A DNA stretch of 64,000 bases. Source: Flavobacteria bacterium RIFCSPLOWO2_12_FULL_35_11. Lineage in GTDB: Bacteria; Bacteroidota; Bacteroidia; Flavobacteriales; Flavobacteriaceae. The notes below the pieces were generated by a model. It was given only the letters and a program-made list of their open reading frames with translations, ran no database searches and was not told where the DNA came from. The translations under genes and the position numbers were made by a program. This document shows positions 42,348 to 52,237 of the stretch, in pieces (the first letter of the stretch is position 1; each line of letters starts with the position of its first letter). Location: positions 62,001 to 126,000 of the forward strand of contig MGWK01000009.1 in assembly GCA_001800975.1 (NCBI GenBank). Direction: 5' to 3'.

Positions 42348-42374
42348 TACGTACTAAATTATCATATCTAGACC

Positions 42375-43937
42375 ATGAAGAACATAAATCCAACCGAAAC
42401 AAAAGCTTGGCAAGCACTAACTTCACACTATGAAACTATAAAATCAGTTCATTTAAAATCATTGTTTAATAGTGACCTTGATCGAAAAAAGAAATTTACC
42501 ATCAATTTCAACGACTTCGAATTTGATTATTCAAAAAATAGAATCACAGAAGAAACGCTAAAATATTTGTTGGAATTGGCTCATGAAGTTGATTTAGAAA
42601 GTGCCATCAAATCCTATTTTTCAGGAGAAAAAATTAATAAAACCGAAAACAGGGCCGTATTGCACACTGCTTTAAGAAACCAATCAAATGAACCTATTCT
42701 TCTGGAAGGAAAAAATATTATGATTGATATAAAAGACGCCTTGAATAAAATGGAGTCTTTTACCAATAAAATTGTTTCAGGAAACTGGAAAGGATATACA
42801 AACAAATCAATCACTGATGTGGTAAATATTGGGATTGGCGGATCAGATTTAGGACCGGATATGGTGGTTGAGTCTTTAAAATATTACAAAAACCATTTAA
42901 ATGTTCATTTTGTTTCAAATGTTGACGGCGACCACGTTCAGGAAGTAATCAAAACCCTAAATCCGGAAACCACCTTATTTGTAATCGTTTCAAAAACATT
43001 TACCACTCAAGAAACGCTTACCAATTCAACCACCATAAAAAAATGGTTCTTAAAAACTGCTTCTGAAAGTGATGTTGCAAAACATTTTGTTGCCGTTTCC
43101 ACAAACTTAAAAGCTGCGAACGACTTTGGTATTGCCACAGAAAATATTTTTACCATGTGGGACTGGGTTGGCGGCCGATTTTCATTATGGAGTACCGTAG
43201 GTTTATCAATAAGTTTGGCTGTTGGTTTCAATAATTTTAAACAGCTATTAATTGGCGCTTATGAAATGGATGAACATTTTAAAAACACGCCATTAGAAAA
43301 CAATGCACCGGTAATTTTAAGCCTTATTGGCATTTGGTACACCAACTTTTTTAATGCGGAAACCGAAGTCATTTTGCCTTATACGCAATATCTCAGCAAA
43401 TTTGCCCCTTATCTGCAACAAGCCATTATGGAAAGCAACGGTAAAAGTGTAGACAGAAATGGAAAACGGGTAACTTACCAAACAGGAAATATTATTTGGG
43501 GCAGCACAGGCACAAATGCCCAACATGCTTTTATTCAGTTATTGCATCAGGGAACCAAATTAATTCCTGCCGATTTTATCGGATTTAAAGAATCCCTTTA
43601 CGGAAACACAGAACATCACAGCAAATTAATGGCCAACTTTTTTGCGCAAACTCAAGCATTGGCAGAAGGAAAAACAAAAGAAGAAGCGCATTTAGATTTA
43701 AAAATGCAAGGCAAAATGAATGAAATAGAAACCTTGTTGCCTTATAAAGTTTTTGAAGGAAATAAACCAAGCACTTCTATTTTAATTGCCAAACTTACAC
43801 CTAAAACATTAGGAAGCCTAATTGCTTTTTACGAACACAAAATATTTGTTCAGGGAATTATTTGGAATATTTTCAGCTTTGACCAATTCGGCGTTGAATT
43901 GGGAAAAGAACTAGCCAATAAATATCTTCAAAAATAA
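42375..43937 (+). CDS. pgi: Glucose-6-phosphate isomerase
   Basis: Interconverts glucose-6-phosphate and fructose-6-phosphate. At 520 aa it shows the conserved regions [18 protein letters not shown] (about 154-171), [44 protein letters not shown] and [11 protein letters not shown]-like [20 protein letters not shown]. The C-terminal [15 protein letters not shown] matches the family. Probably transcribed with the M23 gene, whose stop lies 27 bp upstream. Confidence 0.95.
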   Translation: MKNINPTETKAWQALTSHYETIKSVHLKSLFNSDLDRKKKFTINFNDFEFDYSKNRITEETLKYLLELAHEVDLESAIKSYFSGEKINKTENRAVLHTALRNQSNEPILLEGKNIMIDIKDALNKMESFTNKIVSGNWKGYTNKSITDVVNIGIGGSDLGPDMVVESLKYYKNHLNVHFVSNVDGDHVQEVIKTLNPETTLFVIVSKTFTTQETLTNSTTIKKWFLKTASESDVAKHFVAVSTNLKAANDFGIATENIFTMWDWVGGRFSLWSTVGLSISLAVGFNNFKQLLIGAYEMDEHFKNTPLENNAPVILSLIGIWYTNFFNAETEVILPYTQYLSKFAPYLQQAIMESNGKSVDRNGKRVTYQTGNIIWGSTGTNAQHAFIQLLHQGTKLIPADFIGFKESLYGNTEHHSKLMANFFAQTQALAEGKTKEEAHLDLKMQGKMNEIETLLPYKVFEGNKPSTSILIAKLTPKTLGSLIAFYEHKIFVQGIIWNIFSFDQFGVELGKELANKYLQK

Positions 43938-44375
43938 TTATTGCTAAAATTCAATCCATGAAATTTTGAGCGACTAAAATACCTCAATGAAGCAGTCCTC
44001 ATTTTTACCTGAGACATAAGATGCTTCTTTTTTAACTTTCTCATAAAAACGGCTAATTTTTAAATAAATGATGCCGTTTTTTTCTTAGAAATCAGTTTTT
44101 ATTTTTCCCGTCTAACTGAATGTCCTTCAACCTATAAGCGCCTTAAGCCCATATTAGGCTCATTATTCTTTTTGCGCCATAAGCAACCTATACACAAATT
44201 TAACATCTGTTAATAAACTGTTAATATTTAAATTAATGCAAATCAGTTTTAAAGGTGTTTTTTACTACATTTATTTGTCTTAAAGTTTTGTTAAAAACTT
44301 AACAATTCCTTAAAGATTCATTTGGTAAAAATGACCAATTTTGCAAAAACATTTAATTCAAATTCAAATTAAACA
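43938..44375 (+). other. 438-bp gap between pgi and the TonB receptor
   Basis: No ORF, tRNA or known RNA motif. 43989-44033 has a hairpin (GAAGCA/TGCTTC with inner CTCA/TGAG) and a T6 run, and 44046-44083 a second one (AAAACGGC/GCCGTTTT, then TTT): tandem terminators for pgi. The part next to the receptor is AT-rich. A short inverted repeat TTGGT...ACCAA lies at 44322-44338, about 40 bp before the ATG. I see no consensus -7 box for the receptor gene. Confidence 0.5.
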
Positions 44376-47300
44376 ATGAGAAAATTTAAAAATTTGTTAA
44401 TTGCAGTACTGTTAATTAGTTCGACTGCTATTTTCGCTCAAGGTGTAACTACATCTTCTGTTAACGGTAAAATTACGGACAACAATGGCGAAGCTTTACC
44501 TGGAGCAAATGTTGTTGCGGTACACACTGAATCAGGCACAAAATATGGTGCTTCAACTGATTATGACGGCTTTTTCAGAATCTCAAATATGAGGGCTGGA
44601 GGTCCATATACAATTACGATATCATTCGTTGGTTTTAACGAATATTCCCAAACTAATGTATTCCTTCAATTGGGACAAACATTCGCAATTAACTATCAAA
44701 TGACTGAAGCCGCTAACGCCTTGGAAGAAGTTGTTATTACAGGTGCAAGAAATGGTATTTTTGATGGTAACAAAACAGGTACTGGGACTTACGTAAGTAA
44801 AAAACAAATGGAAACATTACCTACAGTATCAAGAGGAATAGGTGATTTTTTAAGAACAACTCCTCAAGCACAGGTTAACGGAAGCACTATTTCAATTGGC
44901 GGACAAAACAATAGATACAATGCTATTTATATTGATGGTGCAGTAAATAATGATGTTTTCGGTTTAGCTTCATCTGGTACTAACGGAGGACAAACTGGTG
45001 TTAACCCAATCTCTGTAGATGCTATTGAATCTTTTCAAGTTTCTGTTGCTCCATTTGATGTTAGAATTTCTGGATTTTCTGGCGGTGCAATAAGTGCTGT
45101 TACCCGTTCAGGAACTAATGAATTTGAAGGATCCGTGTATGGTTTTGTACGTAATGAATCTTTAGCTGGTAAAACTCCCGTAGACCGTGTGCCAGCAGGA
45201 GGTAAAAGAGAAAAATTAGCCGATTTTTCAGCCAAAACTTTTGGTGTAAGGGCTTCAGGAGCGATTACAAAAGATAAGTTATTTTATTTTATAAATTATG
45301 AAAAACAAGATGACGAAACTCCAAGGCCTTTTAATTTTAACAATTACATCGGAGATTCATCTGAAAGTGATATTCAAAATTTAAGCAACTTTCTTACTAG
45401 CAACTATGGCTATAATCCTGGTTCTTACTTGAATATACCTAGCACTTTGGAAAGTACTAAATTAATTGCTAAAATTGACTGGAACATTAATGATAATAAT
45501 AAATTATCTTTAAAACACAGCTATGTAAAAGCTGAACAAATTAATGCTGCATCTTCATATGAAAGAGGTATAAACTTTAGTAACAGATCGATATATTTTC
45601 CTTCAACAACCAATACAACCGCATTGGAGTTAAACTCGAAAATTAGTGAAAACACTTCAAACAGTTTAACGCTTGCTTATAGTTCAGTGTTAGATGATAG
45701 AGACCCTCTAGGAGATCCGTTCCCTTCTGTAATTATTAAGGACGGCAGTGGTACAATTGCCTTTGGTTCTGAGCCATATTCCACAGGGAATATTTTGGAG
45801 CAAAAAATAATGACACTTACTGATAATTTTGAAATTTACAAAGGTGCTCATACCATAACATTAGGAACAAATTTAGAATACTCTGATGTAAGAAATGTAT
45901 TTATTGCTCAAAATTTTGGTGATTATGACTGGGATTCCTTAAGTGATTTTATATCAGGCGATGTTGCTCCAAGTGATTATGACAGAAGCTATTCTTTACA
46001 AGGCGGTGAAGGTGATGATTCAAAAGGTGCTGCAGAGTTTAATATGTTTCAGTTAGGTGTTTATATGCAGGATGAAATACAGGCCACCAACGACCTAAGA
46101 GTTAGTTTTGGGCTAAGATTTGATGCGCCTTTCTGGTCAGATGGATTGGTTAATGAAGATTTCAACACCAGAACTGTTGCTTTATTAGAAACTGAAGGTA
46201 AAGATTTACAAGGAGCAAGAGTTGGCGAAGGAGTTTCTACAACAATTCATTTTTCTCCAAGAGCAGGATTTAACTGGAACGTAAATGGTGAATTTAATAC
46301 ACAAATACGTGGGGGTCTTGGGGTATTTACTTCAAGAGTACCTTTGGTTTGGCCTGGAGCTGTTTATAATAATAATGGTATGGCGCAGGCTACTGCTAGC
46401 CAAGCTAACTTGCCTAGTGGCGTTAATTTTATCCCAGATCCATATGACCAACCAGTTGGTGTTGCAGTGGGATCAGGACAATTAGGTGGTGACATCAACC
46501 TTTTTTCAAGTGATTTTAAATTACCTCAAGTTTTTAAAGCAAATTTAGCGGTAGATCAAAAATTACCATTCTGGGGTTTGATCGGATCAATTGATTTACT
46601 ATATAACAAAAACATATCTGCTGTTTATTACGAAAACTTAAATCTTAAAGACGCTGTCCTTTTCCAATCAGGAACTGGAGACACACGTCCTTTTTATAAT
46701 TTAAATTCTAAAGTTGACGGAACTTATCGCGGAATATATTTAGGTTCAAACACTAGTGAAGGATATTCTTGGAATACTTCATTTACTTTGTCAAAACCAT
46801 ATTCTAACGGTTTTGCAGGAAGTATTTCTTATAGCTATGGGGACTCAGAAAGCATCTTTGAAGGAACTAGCTCACAAAACTCTTCTCAATGGAGATACCA
46901 GTTAAGTGTTAATGGAAAAAATTCTAATTTACCATTATCTAGATCTCAATTTGCACAAGGTCATAGAATTATTGCAAACGCTTCTTATGATCTAAAATGG
47001 AATGATAATATTAAAACCACTTTTGGTTTATTTTACCAAGGTGTAAATGGTGATTCTTTCTCATACCTTTACCAAGAAGGTAAAGATGTTTTAAATGATG
47101 ATTCATCCGATAAAGCACTTATATATGTACCCTTAAATGCTGCAGATATCAGATTAAAAGACGGTGTTAATGGATTAACTTCAGCTCAACAATGGGATGC
47201 ATTAGATTCATTCATTGAAAGTAACGACTATTTAAAAAGCAGAAGAGGAAAATATGCAGAAAGAAATGCAGATAGAGCACCTTGGAGTCATATTGTAGAC

Positions 47301-47588
47301 TTAAAAGTGTTACAGGATTTCTCAATTAAATTTGGTGAAAAAACACATACTTTACAAGCCTCATTTGATATTTTTAACTTTACCAATTTAATCAACAAAA
47401 ATTGGGGTGTTGTTAAATATGCTCCAAATTTTGGTGAAGTTGGTTTACTTAGAACTGAATCAAATGGTGTCGCTCCAGTATATAGCTTTAACCCAGCTGT
47501 TGTTGAAAATATTTTTAGTATTGATGATAGTGGCATTGAAAGTTCAAGATGGCAAATGCAAGTAGGTTTAAGATATACTTTTAAATAG
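44376..47588 (+). CDS. Oar-type TonB-dependent outer-membrane receptor
   Basis: A 1070-aa receptor with a signal peptide (1-21, ending IFAQ). A CarboxypepD_reg-like beta-sandwich (about 25-110, VNGKITDNNGEALPGANVVAV) is typical of the SusC/Oar group. A plug domain (about 120-245) with EEVVITGARNGIF and VDAIESFQVSVAPFDV precedes a 22-strand barrel ending in an aromatic residue (VGLRYTFK). In Myxococcus, Oar is linked to adhesion and motility; in flavobacteria such receptors import glycans, peptides or iron complexes. No SusD partner gene is next to it, so it is probably an Oar-like stand-alone receptor. Substrate unknown. Confidence 0.9.
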   Translation: MRKFKNLLIAVLLISSTAIFAQGVTTSSVNGKITDNNGEALPGANVVAVHTESGTKYGASTDYDGFFRISNMRAGGPYTITISFVGFNEYSQTNVFLQLGQTFAINYQMTEAANALEEVVITGARNGIFDGNKTGTGTYVSKKQMETLPTVSRGIGDFLRTTPQAQVNGSTISIGGQNNRYNAIYIDGAVNNDVFGLASSGTNGGQTGVNPISVDAIESFQVSVAPFDVRISGFSGGAISAVTRSGTNEFEGSVYGFVRNESLAGKTPVDRVPAGGKREKLADFSAKTFGVRASGAITKDKLFYFINYEKQDDETPRPFNFNNYIGDSSESDIQNLSNFLTSNYGYNPGSYLNIPSTLESTKLIAKIDWNINDNNKLSLKHSYVKAEQINAASSYERGINFSNRSIYFPSTTNTTALELNSKISENTSNSLTLAYSSVLDDRDPLGDPFPSVIIKDGSGTIAFGSEPYSTGNILEQKIMTLTDNFEIYKGAHTITLGTNLEYSDVRNVFIAQNFGDYDWDSLSDFISGDVAPSDYDRSYSLQGGEGDDSKGAAEFNMFQLGVYMQDEIQATNDLRVSFGLRFDAPFWSDGLVNEDFNTRTVALLETEGKDLQGARVGEGVSTTIHFSPRAGFNWNVNGEFNTQIRGGLGVFTSRVPLVWPGAVYNNNGMAQATASQANLPSGVNFIPDPYDQPVGVAVGSGQLGGDINLFSSDFKLPQVFKANLAVDQKLPFWGLIGSIDLLYNKNISAVYYENLNLKDAVLFQSGTGDTRPFYNLNSKVDGTYRGIYLGSNTSEGYSWNTSFTLSKPYSNGFAGSISYSYGDSESIFEGTSSQNSSQWRYQLSVNGKNSNLPLSRSQFAQGHRIIANASYDLKWNDNIKTTFGLFYQGVNGDSFSYLYQEGKDVLNDDSSDKALIYVPLNAADIRLKDGVNGLTSAQQWDALDSFIESNDYLKSRRGKYAERNADRAPWSHIVDLKVLQDFSIKFGEKTHTLQASFDIFNFTNLINKNWGVVKYAPNFGEVGLLRTESNGVAPVYSFNPAVVENIFSIDDSGIESSRWQMQVGLRYTFK

Positions 47589-47608
47589 ACCAATCGCATA
47601 ATAATTAT

Positions 47609-47636
47609 AAACCACCCAAATTGGGTGGTTTTTTTG
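47609..47636 (+). terminator. Terminator of the Oar-type receptor
   Basis: Stem AAACCACCCAA / TTGGGTGGTTT with a small loop and T7. Confidence 0.9.
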
Positions 47637-47672
47637 TTTAAATACTTTCCTTAATATAGTAAAAAAATTCCT

Positions 47673-47680
47673 TATTTTCG
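47673..47680 (+). promoter_or_regulatory. -7-like box (TATTTTCG)
   Basis: TATTTTCG (TAnnTTcG variant) lies 15-24 bp before the candidate ATGs of the next gene. The same variant occurs before deoC and, as TATATTCG, before the DUF2975 gene. Confidence 0.5.
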
Positions 47681-47695
47681 CAACAACTAAAAAAC

Positions 47696-48139
47696 ATGTT
47701 TACTATGACTAAAATAATTCATTCTTACTGGGCATACATTGTATTGCTAATTTTAATAATTGCCGTTATAAACGCAATAATTGGGCTAACATCTAAAAAA
47801 GAATTCAAAGCAAAAGATTTGCGCATCTCGTTATTTGCCTTAATTACTGCCCATATTCAACTTATATTTGGTTTTATTGCCTATTATACTTCAACCTATT
47901 ATGAAACGATGCGAAGTATAGGAATGGGCGAGGTCATGAAAAACAGTGAACTTAGAAAACCTTTGATTGAGCATCCATTAATGATTATTATTGCCATTGC
48001 CTTAATTACCATCGGATTTTCAAAACACAAAAAGAAAACAACCGATGCCGCAAAATTTAAGACAATTGCCGTTTATTATGCGATTGCCTTAATTCTTATT
48101 CTTGCTGTAATTCCTTGGAATTTGTGGTTATCTAAATAA
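47696..48139 (+). CDS. Four-helix membrane protein (often labelled cytochrome B)
   Basis: A 147-aa protein with four transmembrane segments: YWAYIVLLILIIAVINAIIGL, LFALITAHIQLIFGFIAYYTS, LMIIIAIALITIGFS and IAVYYAIALILILAVIPW. His residues in or near the membrane (HSYW, AHIQL, EHPLM) could bind heme, which explains the cytochrome b label used for relatives, but no heme binding is proven. ATG 47705 (MTKIIHSYW) is an equally good start. Strongly conserved in flavobacteria. Function unknown. Confidence 0.8.
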   Translation: MFTMTKIIHSYWAYIVLLILIIAVINAIIGLTSKKEFKAKDLRISLFALITAHIQLIFGFIAYYTSTYYETMRSIGMGEVMKNSELRKPLIEHPLMIIIAIALITIGFSKHKKKTTDAAKFKTIAVYYAIALILILAVIPWNLWLSK

Positions 48140-48150
48140 TAAAATTCATT

Positions 48151-48179
48151 CCGAAGCCAATAGGCTTCGGATTTTTTTT
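48151..48179 (+). terminator. Terminator after the four-helix protein
   Basis: CCGAAGCC-AATA-GGCTTCGG stem followed by ATTTTTTTT. Confidence 0.9.
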
Positions 48180-48272
48180 AAATCATGAAACGAGCCAAAC
48201 AAATTTTGCGACACAGAGGAATGATTAATGGCGAACTGTAGCTGTTACCGCTAAAAAATAAAATTTAAACAG

Positions 48273-49004
48273 ATGAAAAAACTTTTAGCCTACATACTTT
48301 CTGTTATCTTCTACTTTTTTTACGGAAGTGGCTTGCTTATTTTTCACGTATTGCAGTGGCTCGGTTTTAATCTTGGAAAATACCGAGGCCATAAAATGGC
48401 GGTAGATCTTATGAATGGCACCTTAACCTACCTTCTTTATGTTTTGGGAACGCGCATAAAATTTATCAGTAAATACCCAATTCCTGAAAACGTGCCCTTA
48501 ATTATTGTTTCAAACCATCAAAGCATGAATGATATTTCCCCAATTTCATGGTTTTTGAGAAAGTATCATCCGAAATTTGTTTCTAAAGTTGAACTGGGAA
48601 AAGGAATTCCAAGCGTTTCCTATAATTTAACCCACGGTGGCTCAGTTTTAATCGACAGAAATGATGCCAGACAATCTTTAACAGCGCTAAAAGAATTTGG
48701 ACAATACATTGAAAAAAACAACTATGCCGCAGTCATTTTTCCTGAAGGAACCAGAAGTAAAGATGGCGTTCCCAAACGTTTTTCTGAAAATGGCTTAAAA
48801 ATGCTCACCAAATTTGCGCCTTCTGCCTACGTAATTCCAATGACCATTAATAATTGCTGGAAACTCAACAGATATGGTATGTTTCCTTTGGAAGTTGGTG
48901 TGAAAATTACTTTTGAACTTCATGAACCCATTAAAGCAGATTCCTTAGAATTTGTTAAACTTTTTGAAAAGGTTGAAAATACCATTAAAAATGCTGTAAT
49001 TTAG
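48273..49004 (+). CDS. plsC: 1-Acyl-sn-glycerol-3-phosphate acyltransferase
   Basis: Adds the second acyl chain to lysophosphatidic acid in phospholipid synthesis at the inner membrane. At 243 aa it has a hydrophobic N-terminal segment (AYILSVIFYFFYGSGLLIF) and the acyltransferase motif HX4D in SNHQSMNDI. The FPEGTRSKDG motif binds the phosphate. These are diagnostic of the PlsC family. The desaturase gene follows by 24 bp, so the two lipid genes are probably cotranscribed. No clear promoter box in the 90 bp upstream of it. Confidence 0.9.
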   Translation: MKKLLAYILSVIFYFFYGSGLLIFHVLQWLGFNLGKYRGHKMAVDLMNGTLTYLLYVLGTRIKFISKYPIPENVPLIIVSNHQSMNDISPISWFLRKYHPKFVSKVELGKGIPSVSYNLTHGGSVLIDRNDARQSLTALKEFGQYIEKNNYAAVIFPEGTRSKDGVPKRFSENGLKMLTKFAPSAYVIPMTINNCWKLNRYGMFPLEVGVKITFELHEPIKADSLEFVKLFEKVENTIKNAVI

Positions 49005-49028
49005 CGCACTACTACTAAATTAAAATAT

Positions 49029-50024
49029 ATGTCATTACAAAATATCCGGTTAGAGGTCATGCTAACCTTGGAAAAAAGCATCGATACCTTTGTTGAAAAG
49101 TTTTTGATAGCTCCAGAAAAAATTTGGCAGCCAACAGACTTCCTTCCAAATTCCCAAAGCGAAAAATTTATTGAAGAAATAAGAGAAATCAGAGAAATTT
49201 CCAAAGAATTGGATGACGATTTTTGGACCGTTTTGGTGGGTGATACCATTACCGAAGAGGCATTGCCAACCTACGAATCCTGGTTGCTTGACATTGACGG
49301 TATTTCTCAACGCAGCAATAACGGCGGCGATAATGGCTGGGCGAAATGGATACGCGCCTGGACCAGCGAAGAAAATAGACACGGCGATGTGCTGAACAAA
49401 TATATCTACTTATCTGGCAGGGTAAATATGAGAGAAGTTGAAATTACCACCCAACATTTAATCGCCGACGGTATGGATATTGGCACCGGTCGCGATCCCT
49501 ACAAAAATTTTGTATATACCAGTTTTCAGGAATTGGCAACTTACATTTCCCATAACAATGTGGCAAAAATTGCACGTAAAAACGGACATACCCTATTGGC
49601 AAAAATGTCTAAAATTATTGCCGGCGATGAAATGCGTCACCATTTGGCCTATACCGAATTTGTGAAACAAATTTTTAAGTATGATCCAAGTGAAATGATG
49701 CTGGCTTTTCAATATATGATGAAACACAAAATTGTAATGCCCGCTTATCACTTAAGACATTCTTTTGAAGAAAAAGGAACGCTCTTTAGCCAATTTTCAA
49801 CTGTGGCGCAACGCGCAGGCGTTTATACCGGTTTCGATTATGTGGACATTATTAAAAAACTAAATGATATTTGGGCGATCGACAAAATTACCGGATTGAC
49901 GGATGAAGCCGAAAAAGCAAGGGAATATTTGTTGAAACTGCCTGAACGTATGTATCGCATTACAGAACGTATTGTGGTTCCAGATACAAAATATCCATTT
50001 AAATGGCTGAATCCTTTGACTTAA
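49029..50024 (+). CDS. Acyl-ACP desaturase (soluble di-iron)
   Basis: Puts a cis double bond into acyl chains bound to acyl carrier protein. The 331-aa protein is the plant-like soluble di-iron type with EENRHG (114-119) and DEMRHH (200-205). The extra ligands are Glu in TEEALPTYE (about 76-84) and Glu168 in FQELATYISHNN. It is translated 24 bp after plsC. Products are monounsaturated fatty acids, which control membrane fluidity in cold-living marine bacteria (inference). Confidence 0.92.
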   Translation: MSLQNIRLEVMLTLEKSIDTFVEKFLIAPEKIWQPTDFLPNSQSEKFIEEIREIREISKELDDDFWTVLVGDTITEEALPTYESWLLDIDGISQRSNNGGDNGWAKWIRAWTSEENRHGDVLNKYIYLSGRVNMREVEITTQHLIADGMDIGTGRDPYKNFVYTSFQELATYISHNNVAKIARKNGHTLLAKMSKIIAGDEMRHHLAYTEFVKQIFKYDPSEMMLAFQYMMKHKIVMPAYHLRHSFEEKGTLFSQFSTVAQRAGVYTGFDYVDIIKKLNDIWAIDKITGLTDEAEKAREYLLKLPERMYRITERIVVPDTKYPFKWLNPLT

Positions 50025-50030
50025 TATATA

Positions 50031-50060
50031 AAAAGACCCCAAAATTTGGGGTCTTTTTTT
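50031..50060. terminator. Bidirectional terminator after the desaturase gene
   Basis: AAAAGACCCC-AAAATT-GGGGTCTTTT stem with T7 on the plus strand and an A-run on the other, between convergent genes. Confidence 0.9.
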
Positions 50061-50062
50061 AA

Positions 50063-50839
50063 TCATTCAATTTCAAAAGTGTCTCTGTCGTTTAAAAAAC
50101 CAAGTTTATTTCTTATTTCGGAACTGTGATTTTTATCCAAGGTAAAAACAACTGTTTCTTCTTTGTTTTCTTTCGTTTCGGCTACTTGTTCTCCCAAACA
50201 GTTAAACGCCGCCGAATGGCCGTTGTATTCGTAATTATTGGGGTCAACGCCTACGCGGTTAACGCCAATGGTGTAACACATATTTTCAATGGCACGCGCT
50301 TTTAATAAAGTGTCCCAAGCCGCAATTCTAATTTTTGGCCAATTGGCAACATAAATTAACAAATCATAGTCATCTGTATTGCGGGCCCAAACCGGGAAAC
50401 GCAAATCGTAACAAACGAGCGGACAAATTTTCCAGCCTTTGTAATCCACAATAATCTTTTCTTTACCGCTTTTGTACACTTTATCTTCGCCTGCCAAAGT
50501 GAACAAATGCCGCTTGTTGTAAAAATTAATTTCTCCTGAAGGATGCACAAATAGAAATCGGTTATAAAAGTTGTTATTCTCAAAAATAATGACACTTCCG
50601 GCAATGGCGGCATTTTTTTCGGAAGCAGTTTTTCGCATCCATGCAACCGTTTCTCCGTGCATCGTATCCCCAATTTTTTGAGGATGCATACTAAAACCCG
50701 TCGTAAACATTTCAGGCAAAACAATAAGATCGACCTGTCCGTTTATTTGATGTATCTTTTCTGAAAAGTTTCTTCTGTTTTGTTCCTCATTTTGCCAAAC
50801 CAAATCGGCTTGTAGGATCGCTATTTTTAAATTTTGCAT
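50063..50839 (-). CDS. Omega-amidase (nitrilase superfamily, YafV/Nit2-like)
   Basis: Hydrolyses alpha-ketoglutaramate or related omega-amides. The nitrilase triad is present: Glu43 (LPEMFTTGF), Lys109 (YNKRHLF) and Cys143 (PLVCYDLRFP). The 258-aa length and the YDLRFP sequence after the Cys agree with the omega-amidase branch. It overlaps the aminotransferase gene by 13 bp (the two are read from one mRNA), which fits the known glutamine transaminase/omega-amidase partnership: the aminotransferase uses glutamine or methionine and the amidase removes the resulting ketoglutaramate. Confidence 0.88.
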   Translation of the reverse strand: MQNLKIAILQADLVWQNEEQNRRNFSEKIHQINGQVDLIVLPEMFTTGFSMHPQKIGDTMHGETVAWMRKTASEKNAAIAGSVIIFENNNFYNRFLFVHPSGEINFYNKRHLFTLAGEDKVYKSGKEKIIVDYKGWKICPLVCYDLRFPVWARNTDDYDLLIYVANWPKIRIAAWDTLLKARAIENMCYTIGVNRVGVDPNNYEYNGHSAAFNCLGEQVAETKENKEETVVFTLDKNHSSEIRNKLGFLNDRDTFEIE

Positions 50840-51984
50840 AATATTTCTGCTGCTTTTTTTAAGGTTTCATCTGTTTTTGCAAAGCAAAAACGCAATACTT
50901 TGGTGTCTAAACCAGCTTCATTGAATACCGAAATTGGTATGGAAGCAATTTTCTTTTCTTTGGTCAATTTAATGGCAAAGTCAACATCGCATTCCTCCGT
51001 TATTTTCGAAAAATTCAACAATTGGAAATAGGTTCCGGTTGAAGGTTTAAAATCAAATCGGGAATCTTTCAGCAGACTTAAAAATAAATCTCTTTTTTGC
51101 TGATAAAAACTGCCCAACTCCAAATAATGATTGGGGTTTTTTAAATATTCAGCCAAGGCAACCTGCGTGGGATGATTTACGCTAAACACGTTAAACTGAT
51201 GCACTTTTCTAAATTCTTCTGTTAAATATGATGGCGCAAGGCAATAACCAACTTTCCAACCCGTATTGTGAAATGTTTTTCCGAAGGAAGCCACAATAAA
51301 TGTTCTTTCGGCCAATACAGGAAACAACGCTGCCGATTGGTGTTTTTCGCCGTCAAAAATGATGTGCTCATAAACCTCATCGCTCAGCAATAATATATTG
51401 GTATTTTTCAAAAGTGCTTCCAATTGCTGCATATCGCCTTTTGATAAAATTCGGCCGGAAGGATTGTGCGGAGAATTGATGATGATCATCTTGGTTTTAT
51501 CGGAAATCAAGCCTTTCACTTTTTGCCAGTCAATACTGAAGTCCTCCGGATTTAATTGCACCGAAATTGCTTTTCCGCCAAAAAGTTCAATGGTTGGCTC
51601 GTAACAATCGTATGCAGGTTTAAAAATAATGACTTCATCATCTTTATGAACAACAGCCGCAATCGCTGTGAAAATTGCCTGGGTTGCGCCTGCCGTAATG
51701 GTTATTTCCGTTTCCGGATTGTAGGAAACGCCATATAAATTGTACATTTTTTCAGCAATGGCTTCTCTCAAACTTAAAATTCCGGGCATTGGCGCATACT
51801 GATTTTTACCGTTAACCATCGCTTTATTTACCAATTCAATCAGTTTTAAATCGCTTTCAAAATTTGGAAATCCTTGCGATAAGTTCAGCGCATTTTCTTC
51901 GGCCGCCAAACCACTCATGATGCTAAAAATACTGGTTTTAACCGCAGGAAGTTTTGATAGTACAGAAATTTTAGAATTGGGCAT
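50827..51984 (-). CDS. Methionine/glutamine aminotransferase (YbdL-like, PLP class I)
   Basis: A 385-aa fold-type I aminotransferase. The PLP lysine is in VASFGKTFHNTGWKVGYCLAP (about residue 238), with NSPHNPSGRIL and LLLSDEVYEHIIFDG upstream and VLRFCFAK near the C-terminus with the substrate Arg. This subgroup (YbdL, glutamine transaminase K) prefers methionine, aromatic amino acids or glutamine. Its partner omega-amidase overlaps its end. It lies 41 bp downstream of the HTH gene on the same strand, possibly unrelated. Confidence 0.88.
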   Translation of the reverse strand: MPNSKISVLSKLPAVKTSIFSIMSGLAAEENALNLSQGFPNFESDLKLIELVNKAMVNGKNQYAPMPGILSLREAIAEKMYNLYGVSYNPETEITITAGATQAIFTAIAAVVHKDDEVIIFKPAYDCYEPTIELFGGKAISVQLNPEDFSIDWQKVKGLISDKTKMIIINSPHNPSGRILSKGDMQQLEALLKNTNILLLSDEVYEHIIFDGEKHQSAALFPVLAERTFIVASFGKTFHNTGWKVGYCLAPSYLTEEFRKVHQFNVFSVNHPTQVALAEYLKNPNHYLELGSFYQQKRDLFLSLLKDSRFDFKPSTGTYFQLLNFSKITEECDVDFAIKLTKEKKIASIPISVFNEAGLDTKVLRFCFAKTDETLKKAAEILCKI

Positions 51985-52025
51985 ATTTTATTGTTGAATT
52001 GTTTTGAAGTTTAAAATTACTAAAA

Positions 52026-52235
52026 TTAAACTTCTGGTGAAAATTCCAATATATCGGATGGCTGGCAATCCAATGCTTCACAAATTGCTTCTAAAGTAGA
52101 AAAACGGATCGCTTTGGCTTTTCCAGACTTTAAAATAGAAAGATTTGCCGTGGTAATTCCAATTTTTTCGGCCAAATCTTTACTTCTCATTTTTCTGGAG
52201 GCGAGCATGATATCTAAGTTTACAATTATTGGCAT
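52026..52235 (-). CDS. Small Cro/CI-type HTH regulator (YozG-like)
   Basis: A 69-aa protein that is a single HTH_3 domain: LDIMLASRKMRSKDLAEKIGITTANLSILKSGKAKAIRFSTLEAICEALDCQPSDILEF, helix 2-turn-helix 3 at about 20-42. Small regulators of this type stand beside DUF2975 membrane proteins in many bacteria. Here the gene begins 2 bp after the DUF2975 stop, so both come from one mRNA. The 12-bp palindrome over the operon's promoter (52768-52796) is a candidate target for it. Confidence 0.9.
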   Translation of the reverse strand: MPIIVNLDIMLASRKMRSKDLAEKIGITTANLSILKSGKAKAIRFSTLEAICEALDCQPSDILEFSPEV

Positions 52236-52237
52236 CG

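Noticed and set aside
48184-48240. 18-codon ORF (MKRAKQILRHRG...) between the terminator and plsC
   Set aside because: No promoter or conserved start signal and no hydrophobic or other recognisable feature. Likely chance.
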